A DNA stretch of 41,711 nt from Actinomadura sp. 7K507 (lineage in GTDB: Bacteria; Actinomycetota; Actinomycetes; Streptosporangiales; Streptosporangiaceae), in NCBI RefSeq assembly GCF_004348425.1, contig NZ_SMKK01000065.1:1-41711 (forward strand). Direction: 5' to 3'. Each line of letters opens with the position of its first letter. Position 1 is the stretch's first letter. Shown here in pieces: positions 1 to 8,232 of this stretch. Under the pieces are notes generated by a model. That model made no database searches and was not told the DNA's origin. It saw nothing but the letters and a program-made list of their open reading frames with translations. The position numbers and the translations under genes are program-made.

Positions 1-2207
1 GTCGGGGGTTCTCCGGCGCCTCGCAGGCCGTAGGGGGCGGCGGGGTCCGGGTTCTCCAGGATGTCCAGGCGCATCGGTGGCATGTCGAGGATCGTCGGGA
101 TCAGGTAGTCGGTGAAGGACGGGTTCCTGACGAGGCCGTCCGTCACGACGATCTCCTCCATCAGGGCGAGGCCCAGGCCCTGGGCCGAGCCGCCGTGGAT
201 CTGGCCCTCCACCCCGGTCCGGTTGATGATCTTCCCTACGTCCTGGACGGCGGCCATTTCGACGACCTTGACCAGGCCCAGGTCGACGTCCACGTCCACT
301 ACGGCGCGGTGGACGCAGAGGGCCAGCTGGGTGTGGCTGTCGCCCTGGCCTGTGATCGGGTCCAGGGCGGTCGTGGGGCGGTGGCGGTATTCGCGGGTCT
401 CCTCGATGACGGTGTCGCCGAGGACGTCCTCGATGGTGCCGAGCACCCCGTCCGCGCGAGAGACGATCTTGCCGCCGGCGGTGGAGAGGTCGTGGCGGGC
501 CAGGCGGCGCGCGGCCAGGGCGAGCAGCTCGGCGCGCACCGCCTCGCAGGCCGTCTTGACCGCGCCGCCCGACATGTAGGACTGGCGGGACGCGCTGGAC
601 GAACCCGCGTCGCCGGCCCGGTCGTCCGCCGGGGCGATGACGACCTTCTGCACGCCCAGCTCGGTCCGGGCGATCTGCGCCTGGATCGTGACGAGCCCCT
701 GCCCGACCTCGGCCGCGGCGGTGTGCACGAGGACGGTCGCCTCGCCGCCGATGACCTCCAGCCGGACGCGGGCGGTGGAGTAGTCGTCGAACCCCTCGGA
801 GAAGCAGATGTTCTTGATCCCGACGCCGTACCCGACGCCCCGCACGACGCCCTCGCCGCGGGTCGTCTGCGATACGCCGCCCGGCAGGTTCCTGAGGTCG
901 GACGGGTCGAGCGGCGGCGGCATCGGCATCGCCTCCAGCCGGTCCAGCATCCCGGCGAGCGGCGCCGGCGAGTCGATGACCTGACCGGTCGCAAGCCTGG
1001 AGCCCTGCGAGACGGCGTTGCGGCGGCGGATCTCGACCGGGCCGAGCCCGGTGGCCGCGCCGAGCCTGTCCATCATCGACTCGTAGGCGAAGCACGCCTG
1101 CACCGCGCCGAACCCGCGCATCGCGCCGCACGGCGGGTTGTTGGTGTAGACGCCGTACGCGTCGATCCTGATGTTGGGGATCTCGTAGGGGCCGACGCCG
1201 AGGGACGCCGCGTTCCCGGTGACGTTCATCGTGGACGAGGTGTACGCGCCGCCGTCCAGGACGATCTCGACGTCGGCGTACAGGAGCCGCCCGTCCGCCG
1301 TGGCGCCGTACTCGTAGCGCATCTGGGCGGGATGCCGGTGGACGTGCCCGAAGAACGACTCGTACCGGTTGTACGACATCTTGACGGGCCTGCCGGTGTG
1401 CAGGGCGAGCATCCCCGCGTGGATCTGCATCGACAGGTCCTCGCGCCCGCCGAACGCGCCGCCGACGCCCGCGAGCGTCATGTGGATCTGGTCCTCGGCG
1501 AGGCCGAGGCAGGGCGCGATCTGCTTGAGGTCGTTGTGGATCCACTGGGTCGAGACGTAGAGGTCGACGCCGCCGTCCTCGGCGGGGACCGCCAGGCCCG
1601 CCTCGGGGCCGAGGAACGCCTGGTCCTGGATGCCGACCTCGTACTCTCCCGACACGACGAAGTCCGCCTCCGCCCTGGCGGCGCCGACGTCTCCGGCGCG
1701 GACCGGCTGGTGGCGGGTGATGCCGCCGCGGTCCTGGACCTTCCGCCCCTCCGGGTCGGCGAGCACGGCGCGCGGGTCGGTGACCGGCGTCAGGACGTCG
1801 TAGCCGACCGCGATCCTGTCCATCGCGCGCCGGGCGGTCTCCGGATGGTCGGCGGCGACGAGCGCGACCGGCTCGCCCTCGTGGCGGACCTGGTCGACGG
1901 CCAGGACGGGCTGGTCCTCGGTGAGGTCGATGCCGAACACCTTGCGTCCCGGCACGTCCTCGTGGGTGAGGACGGCGCGGACGCCGGGCACCGCGAGCGC
2001 CGCCGCGATGTCGATCGACCTGATCAGCGCGCGGGGGTGGGGGCTGCGCAGCGTCGCGCCCCACAGCATCCCGTCCATCCACAGGTCGGACGCGTAGGCG
2101 AACTCGCCCGCGACCTTGAGCGTGCCGTCGGGTCGCAGCGGGCTCTCGCCGACGCCGCCCAGCCCCGGCGCGGCGACGTGTCCGGGGGTTCTCACCGGTG
2201 CCGCCAT
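1..2207 (-). CDS. Xanthine dehydrogenase, molybdopterin-binding large subunit (3' end outside window)
   Basis: Oxidises hypoxanthine/xanthine towards urate with the FeS and FAD subunits encoded just upstream. About 735 codons are visible and the stop lies beyond the left edge. Translating the minus strand from the ATG at 2207 gives family motifs in order: GGAFGGRED near residue 249, GAMRGFGAVQ near 361, AAEVGQGLV further on, and GLRGAGEPP at the window edge, which carries the catalytic Glu of molybdenum hydroxylases. The family is usually about 760-800 residues, so little is missing. The ATG shares one base with the TGA of the deaminase gene upstream (TGATG), so translation is probably coupled. 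Substrate is inferred from neighbours (HIU hydrolase, OHCU decarboxylase, PucR); the fold alone would also fit aldehyde or CO dehydrogenases. Confidence 0.93.
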   Translation of the reverse strand, partial: MAAPVRTPGHVAAPGLGGVGESPLRPDGTLKVAGEFAYASDLWMDGMLWGATLRSPHPRALIRSIDIAAALAVPGVRAVLTHEDVPGRKVFGIDLTEDQPVLAVDQVRHEGEPVALVAADHPETARRAMDRIAVGYDVLTPVTDPRAVLADPEGRKVQDRGGITRHQPVRAGDVGAARAEADFVVSGEYEVGIQDQAFLGPEAGLAVPAEDGGVDLYVSTQWIHNDLKQIAPCLGLAEDQIHMTLAGVGGAFGGREDLSMQIHAGMLALHTGRPVKMSYNRYESFFGHVHRHPAQMRYEYGATADGRLLYADVEIVLDGGAYTSSTMNVTGNAASLGVGPYEIPNIRIDAYGVYTNNPPCGAMRGFGAVQACFAYESMMDRLGAATGLGPVEIRRRNAVSQGSRLATGQVIDSPAPLAGMLDRLEAMPMPPPLDPSDLRNLPGGVSQTTRGEGVVRGVGYGVGIKNICFSEGFDDYSTARVRLEVIGGEATVLVHTAAAEVGQGLVTIQAQIARTELGVQKVVIAPADDRAGDAGSSSASRQSYMSGGAVKTACEAVRAELLALAARRLARHDLSTAGGKIVSRADGVLGTIEDVLGDTVIEETREYRHRPTTALDPITGQGDSHTQLALCVHRAVVDVDVDLGLVKVVEMAAVQDVGKIINRTGVEGQIHGGSAQGLGLALMEEIVVTDGLVRNPSFTDYLIPTILDMPPMRLDILENPDPAAPYGLRGAGEPP

Positions 2208-3565
2208 CAGAGCACCTCCTGCGCGAGCCTCATCAGCCGGCGGTGCGCGTCGGCGCCGCGGCGCCCGGCCTCGTCCTGGGGGACGGTGACGAGCGTGTCG
2301 TCGTCGACGACGGTGCGGCCGCCGACGAGGAGCCGCCGCAGCGGCGGGGTCTTCCCGAACGAGAAGGCGACGACCGGGTCGGCGACCGCGGCGTGGAAGC
2401 CGTCCACCCGCCACAGCGCGATGTCGGCGAGCTTGCCCGGTTCGAGCGTGCCGATGTCGTCCTCGCGGCCGAGGCAGCGGGCGCCGCCGAGCGTCGCCAT
2501 CTCCAGGGCCTGCCGGGACGTCAGCGCGGTCGGCCCGTACCGGGCGCGCTGCATGTAGATCGCCTGCCGGATCTCCCCGGCGAGGGGGACGAGTTCCGCC
2601 GACGCCGACCCGTCCACGCCGAGGCCGACGGCCGCGCCCTCCTCCAGCAGGCGGGACACGCGGGCGATCCCGGCGCCGAGGCGGGCGTTGGAACTGGGGC
2701 AGTGCGCGGTGCCCGTGCGGGTCTCGGCGAGCCGCTTGATGTCGGTGTCGTGCAGGTGGACGCAGTGCGCGAACCACACGTCGGGGCCGAGCCAGCCGAG
2801 CGAGTCCATGTACTCGGTCGGGGTCATGCCGAACTGCTCCGCCGTGTGCTCCTCCTCGTCCAGCGTCTCGGCGAGGTGGGTGTGCAGCCGGACGCCCTTC
2901 GCCCGCGCCAGCTCGGCCGACCCGACCAGCAGGTCCCGGGTGACGGTGAACGGCGAGCAGGGCGCGACGGCGACGCGGAGCATGGAACCGGGCGACGGGT
3001 CGTGGTACCGGTCGATCGCGGCCTCGGTCTCGGCGAGGATCGTGTCGAGGTCTTCGACGACCTCGTCGGGCGGCAGCCCGCCCTGCGACTCGCCCCGGTC
3101 CATCGACCCGCGGCACGGATGGAACCGGACGCCCACCTCCCGGGCGGCGTCGATCTCCGCCGCGAACAGGTCGCCGCGTCCCTTCGGGAACAGGTAGTGG
3201 TGGTCGGAAGCGGTGGTGCAGCCCGACTTGGCGAGCCATCCGAGGGCCGCGCTCGCCGCGCCGGCCACGACCTCGGCGTCCATCTTCGACCACGGCCTGT
3301 AGAGCGTCGTCAGCCACTCGAACAGCGTGCTGTCGACGGCGAGGCCCTGGCTGGCCCACTGGTAGAGGTGGTGGTGCGTGTTGACCAGGCCGGGGGTCGC
3401 GAGGCATCCGGTCCCGTCGATCCTCTCGGTGCCTCCGGCCGGTGCGGCGGGGGCCGGGCCGGGGCCGACGGCGGTGATGCGGTCTCCGTCGATCACGATG
3501 TGGCCGCCCGGGTGCTCGCCGCCGGAGACGGTGACGACGTGGGCGTTCTCGATGACGATCGTCAT
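2207..3565 (-). CDS. 8-oxoguanine deaminase (amidohydrolase)
   Basis: A 452-residue metal-dependent amidohydrolase. Visible metal and catalytic motifs: NTHHHLYQ near residue 63, HTHLAET in the middle, AHCVHLHD and then GVDGSASAE. This pattern, together with WLTTLYRPW after the first motif, is that of the 8-oxoguanine deaminase group, which converts 8-oxoguanine to urate and ammonia. Located between the 2Fe-2S and the Mo subunits of xanthine dehydrogenase, it would feed oxidised guanine into the same urate pool. The start overlaps the stop of the 2Fe-2S gene (ATGA). An open frame continues upstream of this ATG but only as a shadow of the neighbour. Alternative reading: guanine deaminase or another atrazine-chlorohydrolase-like deaminase. 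Confidence 0.87.
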   Translation of the reverse strand: MTIVIENAHVVTVSGGEHPGGHIVIDGDRITAVGPGPAPAAPAGGTERIDGTGCLATPGLVNTHHHLYQWASQGLAVDSTLFEWLTTLYRPWSKMDAEVVAGAASAALGWLAKSGCTTASDHHYLFPKGRGDLFAAEIDAAREVGVRFHPCRGSMDRGESQGGLPPDEVVEDLDTILAETEAAIDRYHDPSPGSMLRVAVAPCSPFTVTRDLLVGSAELARAKGVRLHTHLAETLDEEEHTAEQFGMTPTEYMDSLGWLGPDVWFAHCVHLHDTDIKRLAETRTGTAHCPSSNARLGAGIARVSRLLEEGAAVGLGVDGSASAELVPLAGEIRQAIYMQRARYGPTALTSRQALEMATLGGARCLGREDDIGTLEPGKLADIALWRVDGFHAAVADPVVAFSFGKTPPLRRLLVGGRTVVDDDTLVTVPQDEAGRRGADAHRRLMRLAQEVL

Positions 3566-4062
3566 TGCGCGGCGGCCTTCCGCTCGGCGGCCCTTCGTTC
3601 GGCGGCGAGCCGCACCGCGTCCAGGATCTTCTCGTAGCCGGTGCACCGGCACAGGTTGCCGGCGAGCGCCTCGCGGATCTCGGCGTCGGTCGGCGCGGGG
3701 TTCCGCTCGATCAGGTCGTGCGACTGGACGATCAGGCCGGGCGTGCAGAACCCGCACTGGACGGCGCCGGTCTCGGCGAACGCCTCCTGGACGGGGTCGA
3801 GCCGCTCCTCGCCGGGCCCGCCCCCGGCGAGGCCCTCGACCGTGCGGACGTCCCGTCCCTCCGCCTGGCCGGCCGCGACCAGGCACGCGCACGCCGGGAC
3901 ACCGTCCAGGTAGACGGTGCAGGAGCCGCATTCGCCCTGTTCGCAGGCGTTCTTCGAGCCGGGGAGCCCCATCCGCTCCCGCAGCATGTAGAGCAGGCTC
4001 TCGCCCTCCCACACATCGTCCACGGCCTCCGCCGAGCCGTTCACCGTGACGTTGACGCGCAT
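3562..4062 (-). CDS. Xanthine dehydrogenase, 2Fe-2S subunit
   Basis: A 166-residue iron-sulfur subunit that moves electrons from the Mo site to FAD. The plant-type [2Fe-2S] motif CEQGECGSCTVYLDG is near residue 39 and the C-terminal [2Fe-2S] domain has CGFCTPG and CRCTGYE; all eight cluster cysteines are present. Start ATG 4062 is chosen because the ferredoxin fold begins directly there (MRVNVTVNG) and it shares a base with the stop of the FAD subunit gene. The tail is Ala/Arg-rich. Length is typical for the family. Confidence 0.93.
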   Translation of the reverse strand: MRVNVTVNGSAEAVDDVWEGESLLYMLRERMGLPGSKNACEQGECGSCTVYLDGVPACACLVAAGQAEGRDVRTVEGLAGGGPGEERLDPVQEAFAETGAVQCGFCTPGLIVQSHDLIERNPAPTDAEIREALAGNLCRCTGYEKILDAVRLAAERRAAERKAAAQ

Positions 4063-4934
4063 CAGCGGTCCTCCCTTCCGGCGGTCCGGTGGTCGTTCCA
4101 GGCCCAGGTCAGCGTGCGGCGCGCCATCACCGACAGGGCGTGCCCCCGGTAGCCGCCCGTCCCCCGGACGTCGTCGATCGGCGACGCCGCCCCGGTCACC
4201 AGTTCCCCGAAGCGCCGCGCCGCCGATTCGGCGAGCGGGCCCCGGCCGTCCCAGTCCAGCTCGCCGGAGGCGAACGCCTCGGCGGCGGGGGCGCGGCGCG
4301 GCGTCGGGGCGGCCGACCCGAGGCCGGTCCCGACGCGCCGCTCCGCCGGGTGCAGCGCGACCGCGAACGAGCAGACCGCGATCACCATGGCGTTCCTGGT
4401 GCCGATCTTGGAGAAGTACTGCGGGGCGGGCGCGGGGGCCGTCCAGAACGCGCGGATCAGCTCGTCCGGCTCCAGCGCGTTGCGCTTCACCCCGGTGAAG
4501 AAGTCCGCCGCCGGGATCATCCGGACGCCGCGGGCCGCCGACTCGGCCTCGATCACCGCGCCGCCCGCCAGCAGCGGCGGGTGGCCGTCCCCGGCGGGCG
4601 AGGCCGCGCCGAGGTTGCCGCCGACCGTGCCACGGTTGCGGATCTGCGGCGACCCGACCGTCCGGGACGCCTGCGCGAGGCCGGGCAGCCGGTCCCCCAG
4701 CTCCTCGATCAGCCGGGTGTAGGTGACGCCGGCGCCGACGCGGAGCCGCCCGTCCACCGTGTCCCATCCGGCCAGGTCGCGGATCCGGGTCAGGTCGAGC
4801 AGCGCCTCCGGCCGGCGCGCATCGAAGTTGATCTCGACCATGACGTCGGTGCCGCCCTGGAGGGGCAGCGCGCCCGGCCGCCCGGCCTTCGCGGCGAGGG
4901 CGTCCTCCCAGGTCACCGGTCGCAAAAAGTCCAT
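4062..4934 (-). CDS. Xanthine dehydrogenase, FAD-binding subunit
   Basis: A 290-residue FAD-binding subunit (CO dehydrogenase FAD-binding type). FAD motifs: PLQGGTDVMVEI near residue 24 and IRNRGTVGGNLGAASPAGD near residue 98, where the isoalloxazine and pyrophosphate bind. The start ATG at 4934 gives the usual beginning, MDFLRPVTWEDALA; an AGGA lies nine bases upstream. It begins 11 bases after the HIU hydrolase stop and overlaps the 2Fe-2S gene by one base, so the six genes look like one transcript. The Tyr/Phe-rich C-terminal lobe is shorter than in some homologues but complete. Confidence 0.91.
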   Translation of the reverse strand: MDFLRPVTWEDALAAKAGRPGALPLQGGTDVMVEINFDARRPEALLDLTRIRDLAGWDTVDGRLRVGAGVTYTRLIEELGDRLPGLAQASRTVGSPQIRNRGTVGGNLGAASPAGDGHPPLLAGGAVIEAESAARGVRMIPAADFFTGVKRNALEPDELIRAFWTAPAPAPQYFSKIGTRNAMVIAVCSFAVALHPAERRVGTGLGSAAPTPRRAPAAEAFASGELDWDGRGPLAESAARRFGELVTGAASPIDDVRGTGGYRGHALSVMARRTLTWAWNDHRTAGREDR

Positions 4935-4945
4935 GTCCGGAGTTC

Positions 4946-5260
4946 CTAGCTCCCTCGGTAGGTCGAGTAGGCGAACGGGCTGATCAGCAGCGGCACGTGC
5001 AGGTGCCGTCCGGGATCGGTGACGGTGAACGCCACCGTGACCTCGGGGTAGAAGTCCGACAGGCCCGCCGTGTCGAACGTGAGGCGGTGCACGCCGCTCT
5101 CCAGCGCGGCCCCCCATTCCTTGATCCGGCCGTCGGTGTCGGTGCGGGCCTCGGCCAGGGCCGTCCAGCCGCCGTCCGCCGAACGCCGGTCCAGCCGGAC
5201 GGCCAGGCCCGCCGCCGGCAGGCCCTTCGCGGCGTCCAGCACGTGCGTCGACAGGCTCAA
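4946..5260 (-). CDS. 5-hydroxyisourate hydrolase (transthyretin-like)
   Basis: Hydrolyses 5-hydroxyisourate to OHCU, the second step of urate breakdown. 104 residues, as expected. The hallmarks are the N-terminal STHVLDAAKG, TDGRIK in the middle, and the C-terminal HLHVPLLISPFAYSTYRGS; the terminal YRGS tetrapeptide distinguishes the enzyme from true transthyretin. Its start overlaps the uraD stop by four bases (ATGA). The uricase that would make its substrate is not in the window. Confidence 0.95.
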   Translation of the reverse strand: MSLSTHVLDAAKGLPAAGLAVRLDRRSADGGWTALAEARTDTDGRIKEWGAALESGVHRLTFDTAGLSDFYPEVTVAFTVTDPGRHLHVPLLISPFAYSTYRGS

Positions 5261-5715
5261 GGCTCCTCCTCCGTCAGCTTCGCCAACCGCAGATCGACGA
5301 TCTTGGCCAGCTCCCTCCGCACGACCGCCCGCTCGGTACCGGTATCGTTCCCCAGCCGTTCCCGGAGGTCACCGAGCATCTCGCCGGCGCCGCGGCCGGA
5401 AGCGCAGACCAGGAACACATGCCCGAAACGCTCCTCATATGCACGGTTCCCCGCGACCAGGGCGGCACGCACCTCCGCCTCCGCGGCGTCCATGCCCGAC
5501 TGCTCGCCCCGCGACCAGGTGCCCTTCTTTACCCGCTCCCCGATACGCGGGTGATCGGCGAGCGCCTCCTGCACGTCGGCCCACTCAAGCCCGTCCAGGG
5601 CGCTCGCCCCGGCCGCCCGCAGCTCCGCCGCATCGCGGTAGGGCCGCCCGGCGACCGCCGCGACCCACCGGCGCGACGCGCAGCACGCCGACAGCTCCGT
5701 CTCGGTGAACAGCAC
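5257..5715 (-). CDS. uraD: OHCU decarboxylase
   Basis: Converts 2-oxo-4-hydroxy-4-carboxy-5-ureidoimidazoline to S-allantoin. 152 residues with the family signature HPRIGERVKKGTWSRGEQ (catalytic His in HPRIG, then the S-EQ loop) and YEERFGHVFLVCASGR. The start is GTG 5715, preceded by a strong GGGGAGGAG. First gene of the purine operon, divergent from pucR, so the 112-base gap should hold the operon promoter. Directly overlaps the HIU hydrolase gene, matching their consecutive reactions. Confidence 0.93.
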   Translation of the reverse strand: MLFTETELSACCASRRWVAAVAGRPYRDAAELRAAGASALDGLEWADVQEALADHPRIGERVKKGTWSRGEQSGMDAAEAEVRAALVAGNRAYEERFGHVFLVCASGRGAGEMLGDLRERLGNDTGTERAVVRRELAKIVDLRLAKLTEEEP

Positions 5716-5812
5716 CCGCTCCTCCCCTCACCGCCTGCAGTACACACAGGCTCCCGCAGGCCGGTCGAGGCACAGGACGTCCGAACTGTGCCGCCCCGGA
5801 CACGCGGGCGTT

Positions 5813-5826
5813 TGTAGGTTGCTACA
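5813..5826 (+). promoter_or_regulatory. Inverted repeat over the pucR -10 region
   Basis: TGTAG-GTTG-CTACA ends one base before the ATG of pucR. TAGGTT (5815-5820) could serve as a -10 element seven bases before the ATG, which would make the transcript leaderless and fit the absence of a Shine-Dalgarno. No good -35 is visible. A dyad here would be a natural autoregulatory operator for PucR, and could also affect the divergent uraD operon. Confidence 0.5.
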
Positions 5827-5827
5827 T

Positions 5828-7336
5828 ATGAGGCTGCGTTCCCTGCTCGGGATGCCCGCGTTGCGGCTGGAGATCCTCACCGGGGAGGAGGAGCTGGACC
5901 GGACGATCAGATGGGTCGTCACGACCGACCTCCTCAACCCCGGCCGCTACCTGCGCGGACGGGAACTGGTGCTGACCGGGCTCGTCTGGCGGTCGCGGCC
6001 GGCCGACTCGGAGGCCTTCGTGCGGGCCCTCGCCGGCGCGGGCGTCTCGGGCCTCGCCGCCTGGGACCTCGCGCTGGGGACCGTCCCGGACGACCTCGTC
6101 GAGGCCTGCCGGCGGCACCGGCTCCCGCTGTTCAAGGTGCCCGAGGACGTCGCGTTCGCGACGGTCACCGAGGAGGTCGTCCGCCATCTCTCCGGCGCCC
6201 GCGCCGCCGACCTGACCGCCGTCCTGGACCGGCACCGGCGGCTCGTCGAGGGCACCGGGCTCGGCGCCGTCCTCGATCTGGTCGGACGCGACCTCGGCAT
6301 GCGCTGCCACGTGCTCACCCCGACCGGACGCGCCGTCGCCGGCCCGCGGCCGGACGAGCCCGCCGCCCTGGCCCGGGCCTTCCTCACCGCACCGCGCCTG
6401 CCATGCCATGTCCCCGCGCTGGACACGTCGATCTTCGCGGTCGCGGCGGACACCACGTCCCGCGTGGCCGACTGGTTCGTCGCCTGCGAGGGCGACTTCG
6501 CCGACTGGCCGGCCGAGCGCCGCGCCATCGCCACCGAACTCGCCGCGATCGTCGCCCTGGAACGGGCCCGCCGGCACACCGAGCACCGCGTCGCGCAGGA
6601 GGCCGTGACGGCCGCCGCCACCGGCACCGGGATCGTCCCGCTGCTGGAGCGGGCGGGCATGGCCCCCTCCGCCGAGTTCGTGGCCGTCGCGGCGTCCGCC
6701 CACGGCACCCTGCGTCCCGGCGAGCTGCGCACCGTCCTCGCCGAGATCCTGCCGGACACCGGACCCCTCGTCGGCCTCCTGGACGACGAGGCGCTCGCCC
6801 TCGCCCCGGCGACCGGGCGCGACATCGCCGCCGCGGTCCAGGAGGCCCTTCACACGCTGGCGTCCGGCCTTTCCGCCGACGGCATCGCCGTGGGCGTCAG
6901 CGGCATCGCGCCGGCGACCGGGCTGCGCGGCGCCGTCGAAGAGGCCCGCTACGCGCGCCGCCTGGCCGCGACCCGGATCCGCATCTCCCGGACGCCGGAG
7001 TCGCACTCTCCCGTCCGCGTCGTGCGTCACGACGAGCTGGCCACCCACGTCCTGCTGCTCGCCAGCGTCCCCGACGACGTCCGCCAGATGTTCAGGGTCC
7101 GGCTCCTCGACCCGCTGCACGCCTACGACGAGACCCACGGGGCCGACCTCGTCCACACCCTTGAGGCCTTCCTCCAGAACTCCGGCTCATGGACGCGCTG
7201 CGCCGAGCAGCTGCACCTCCACGTCAACTCCGTCCGCTACCGCATCCAGCGCATCCAGGACCTCACCGGCCGCGACCTCTCCCGCCTGGAAGACCGAGTC
7301 GACTTCTTCCTGGCCCTCCGCCTGATGCCCGATTAG
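5828..7336 (+). CDS. PucR family transcriptional regulator
   Basis: A 502-residue regulator of purine catabolism. The N-terminal PucR domain (about residues 1-125) begins with MRLRSLLGMPALRLEIL and contains RYLRGRELVLTGLVW; a central GGDEF-like/CdaR-type region follows. The C-terminal HTH_30 domain (about 440-500) has QNSGSWTRCAEQLHLHVNSV and YRIQRIQDLTG. The ATG at 5828 was chosen over upstream starts in the same frame (41 more codons) because the family normally starts at this motif. Divergent from the xanthine/urate operon it probably controls. Convergent with the hydrolase gene, five bases apart. Confidence 0.9.
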   Translation: MRLRSLLGMPALRLEILTGEEELDRTIRWVVTTDLLNPGRYLRGRELVLTGLVWRSRPADSEAFVRALAGAGVSGLAAWDLALGTVPDDLVEACRRHRLPLFKVPEDVAFATVTEEVVRHLSGARAADLTAVLDRHRRLVEGTGLGAVLDLVGRDLGMRCHVLTPTGRAVAGPRPDEPAALARAFLTAPRLPCHVPALDTSIFAVAADTTSRVADWFVACEGDFADWPAERRAIATELAAIVALERARRHTEHRVAQEAVTAAATGTGIVPLLERAGMAPSAEFVAVAASAHGTLRPGELRTVLAEILPDTGPLVGLLDDEALALAPATGRDIAAAVQEALHTLASGLSADGIAVGVSGIAPATGLRGAVEEARYARRLAATRIRISRTPESHSPVRVVRHDELATHVLLLASVPDDVRQMFRVRLLDPLHAYDETHGADLVHTLEAFLQNSGSWTRCAEQLHLHVNSVRYRIQRIQDLTGRDLSRLEDRVDFFLALRLMPD

Positions 7337-7341
7337 TTCCG

Positions 7342-8202
7342 TCAGGAGGTGTGGCGGAGGATTGCGGGGACGACCGTGTCCCAGGTGCGGCGTGGGAGTT
7401 CGTTGCCGGTCCCGGGGAGGGTGATCAGTTCGGCGCCGGGGATCTCGGTGGCGAGGGCCTGGCCGTTTCCGAGCGGGAAGAACGGGTCGTCCTCGCCGTG
7501 GATCACCATGGTCGGCGCGGTGATGTCACCCAGGCGTTCGCGCCAGCGGGGGCCGCTGTCGAGAGCGGCGAAGGCGGTCGCCATCTGGTTGGCGCGGTGC
7601 GCCTTGCCGGGGTCGGCGGCGGCGGGCGTGCGGTCGTGGATCCGCTCGATGTCCTCGCGCGCCTCGGCCTCGTCGAATGCGGGGCCGGCGACGTGGCGGG
7701 CGCCCTCCAGCATGGCGGCGACGATGGACGCGCGGTCCGTCCAGTCGACTTCGGGCCCGTTCATGAAGTGCTCCATCAGCTCCGGTGCGTGGTCGGGCAG
7801 GTCGGAGTCGCTGGGGCCGGGTGCGGTCGGCCGTGTGGCGATCAGGGTCAGGGTCGTGACGCGGGCGGGGTGGTCGAGGGCGAGGAGCTGGGCGATCCAG
7901 CCGCCGGCGCCGAAGCCGGCGATGTGCGCGGCGGGCAGGCCGAAGGCGTCCAGGACGCCGGCGGCGTCGGCGACCAGATCGCGCAGGGTGTACTCGGGGG
8001 CCTCGGGGTCGGCGGCCGTGGACCGTCCGGTGTCGCGCAGGTCGTAGCGGATGACGTGGCGGCGCAGGGTCGCCAGGCGTGTGCAGAGGTCGTCGGGCCA
8101 GGTGAGCATCGTGTTGCCCACCAGCAGGATCGGTGTGTCAGCCGGGTCGCCGAACGTCTCGGTGCACAGTTCCATCCCGTTGGCCTTGATGAGATTCTCC
8201 AT
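7342..8202 (-). CDS. Alpha/beta-hydrolase fold protein, catalytic Ser and His replaced
   Basis: 286 residues with the full alpha/beta-hydrolase architecture (VIRYDLRDTGRS early, AHIAGFGAGGWIAQLLALD at the nucleophile elbow, MVIHGEDDPFFP for the acid, LPGTGNELP near the C-terminus). The elbow should read G-x-S-x-G but is G-F-G-A-G: the nucleophile is Gly. The catalytic His, normally in GxGHELP, is Asn. I checked both codons on the strand. It is therefore probably not a hydrolase; it may bind a ligand or a partner. It lies 30 bases downstream of the HTH-ClpN gene, without a clear Shine-Dalgarno, so co-expression is likely. Not OleB: it lacks the halide-binding features and is under another promoter. 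Confidence 0.85.
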   Translation of the reverse strand: MENLIKANGMELCTETFGDPADTPILLVGNTMLTWPDDLCTRLATLRRHVIRYDLRDTGRSTAADPEAPEYTLRDLVADAAGVLDAFGLPAAHIAGFGAGGWIAQLLALDHPARVTTLTLIATRPTAPGPSDSDLPDHAPELMEHFMNGPEVDWTDRASIVAAMLEGARHVAGPAFDEAEAREDIERIHDRTPAAADPGKAHRANQMATAFAALDSGPRWRERLGDITAPTMVIHGEDDPFFPLGNGQALATEIPGAELITLPGTGNELPRRTWDTVVPAILRHTS

Positions 8203-8232
8203 GGCGGGTCAGACCAGCCGGAAGCTCGAAAC

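Noticed and set aside
195..2558. A 787-residue open frame on the plus strand opposite the xanthine dehydrogenase large subunit, and similar long frames opposite most genes
   Set aside because: Composition is Arg/Ala/Gly/Asp-rich without family motifs. It mirrors the G/C third positions of the real gene on the other strand.
7342..8202. The alpha/beta-hydrolase as the missing OleB of the ole-like cluster
   Set aside because: It lacks a nucleophile, resembles general alpha/beta-hydrolases, and belongs to another transcription unit with its own operator.
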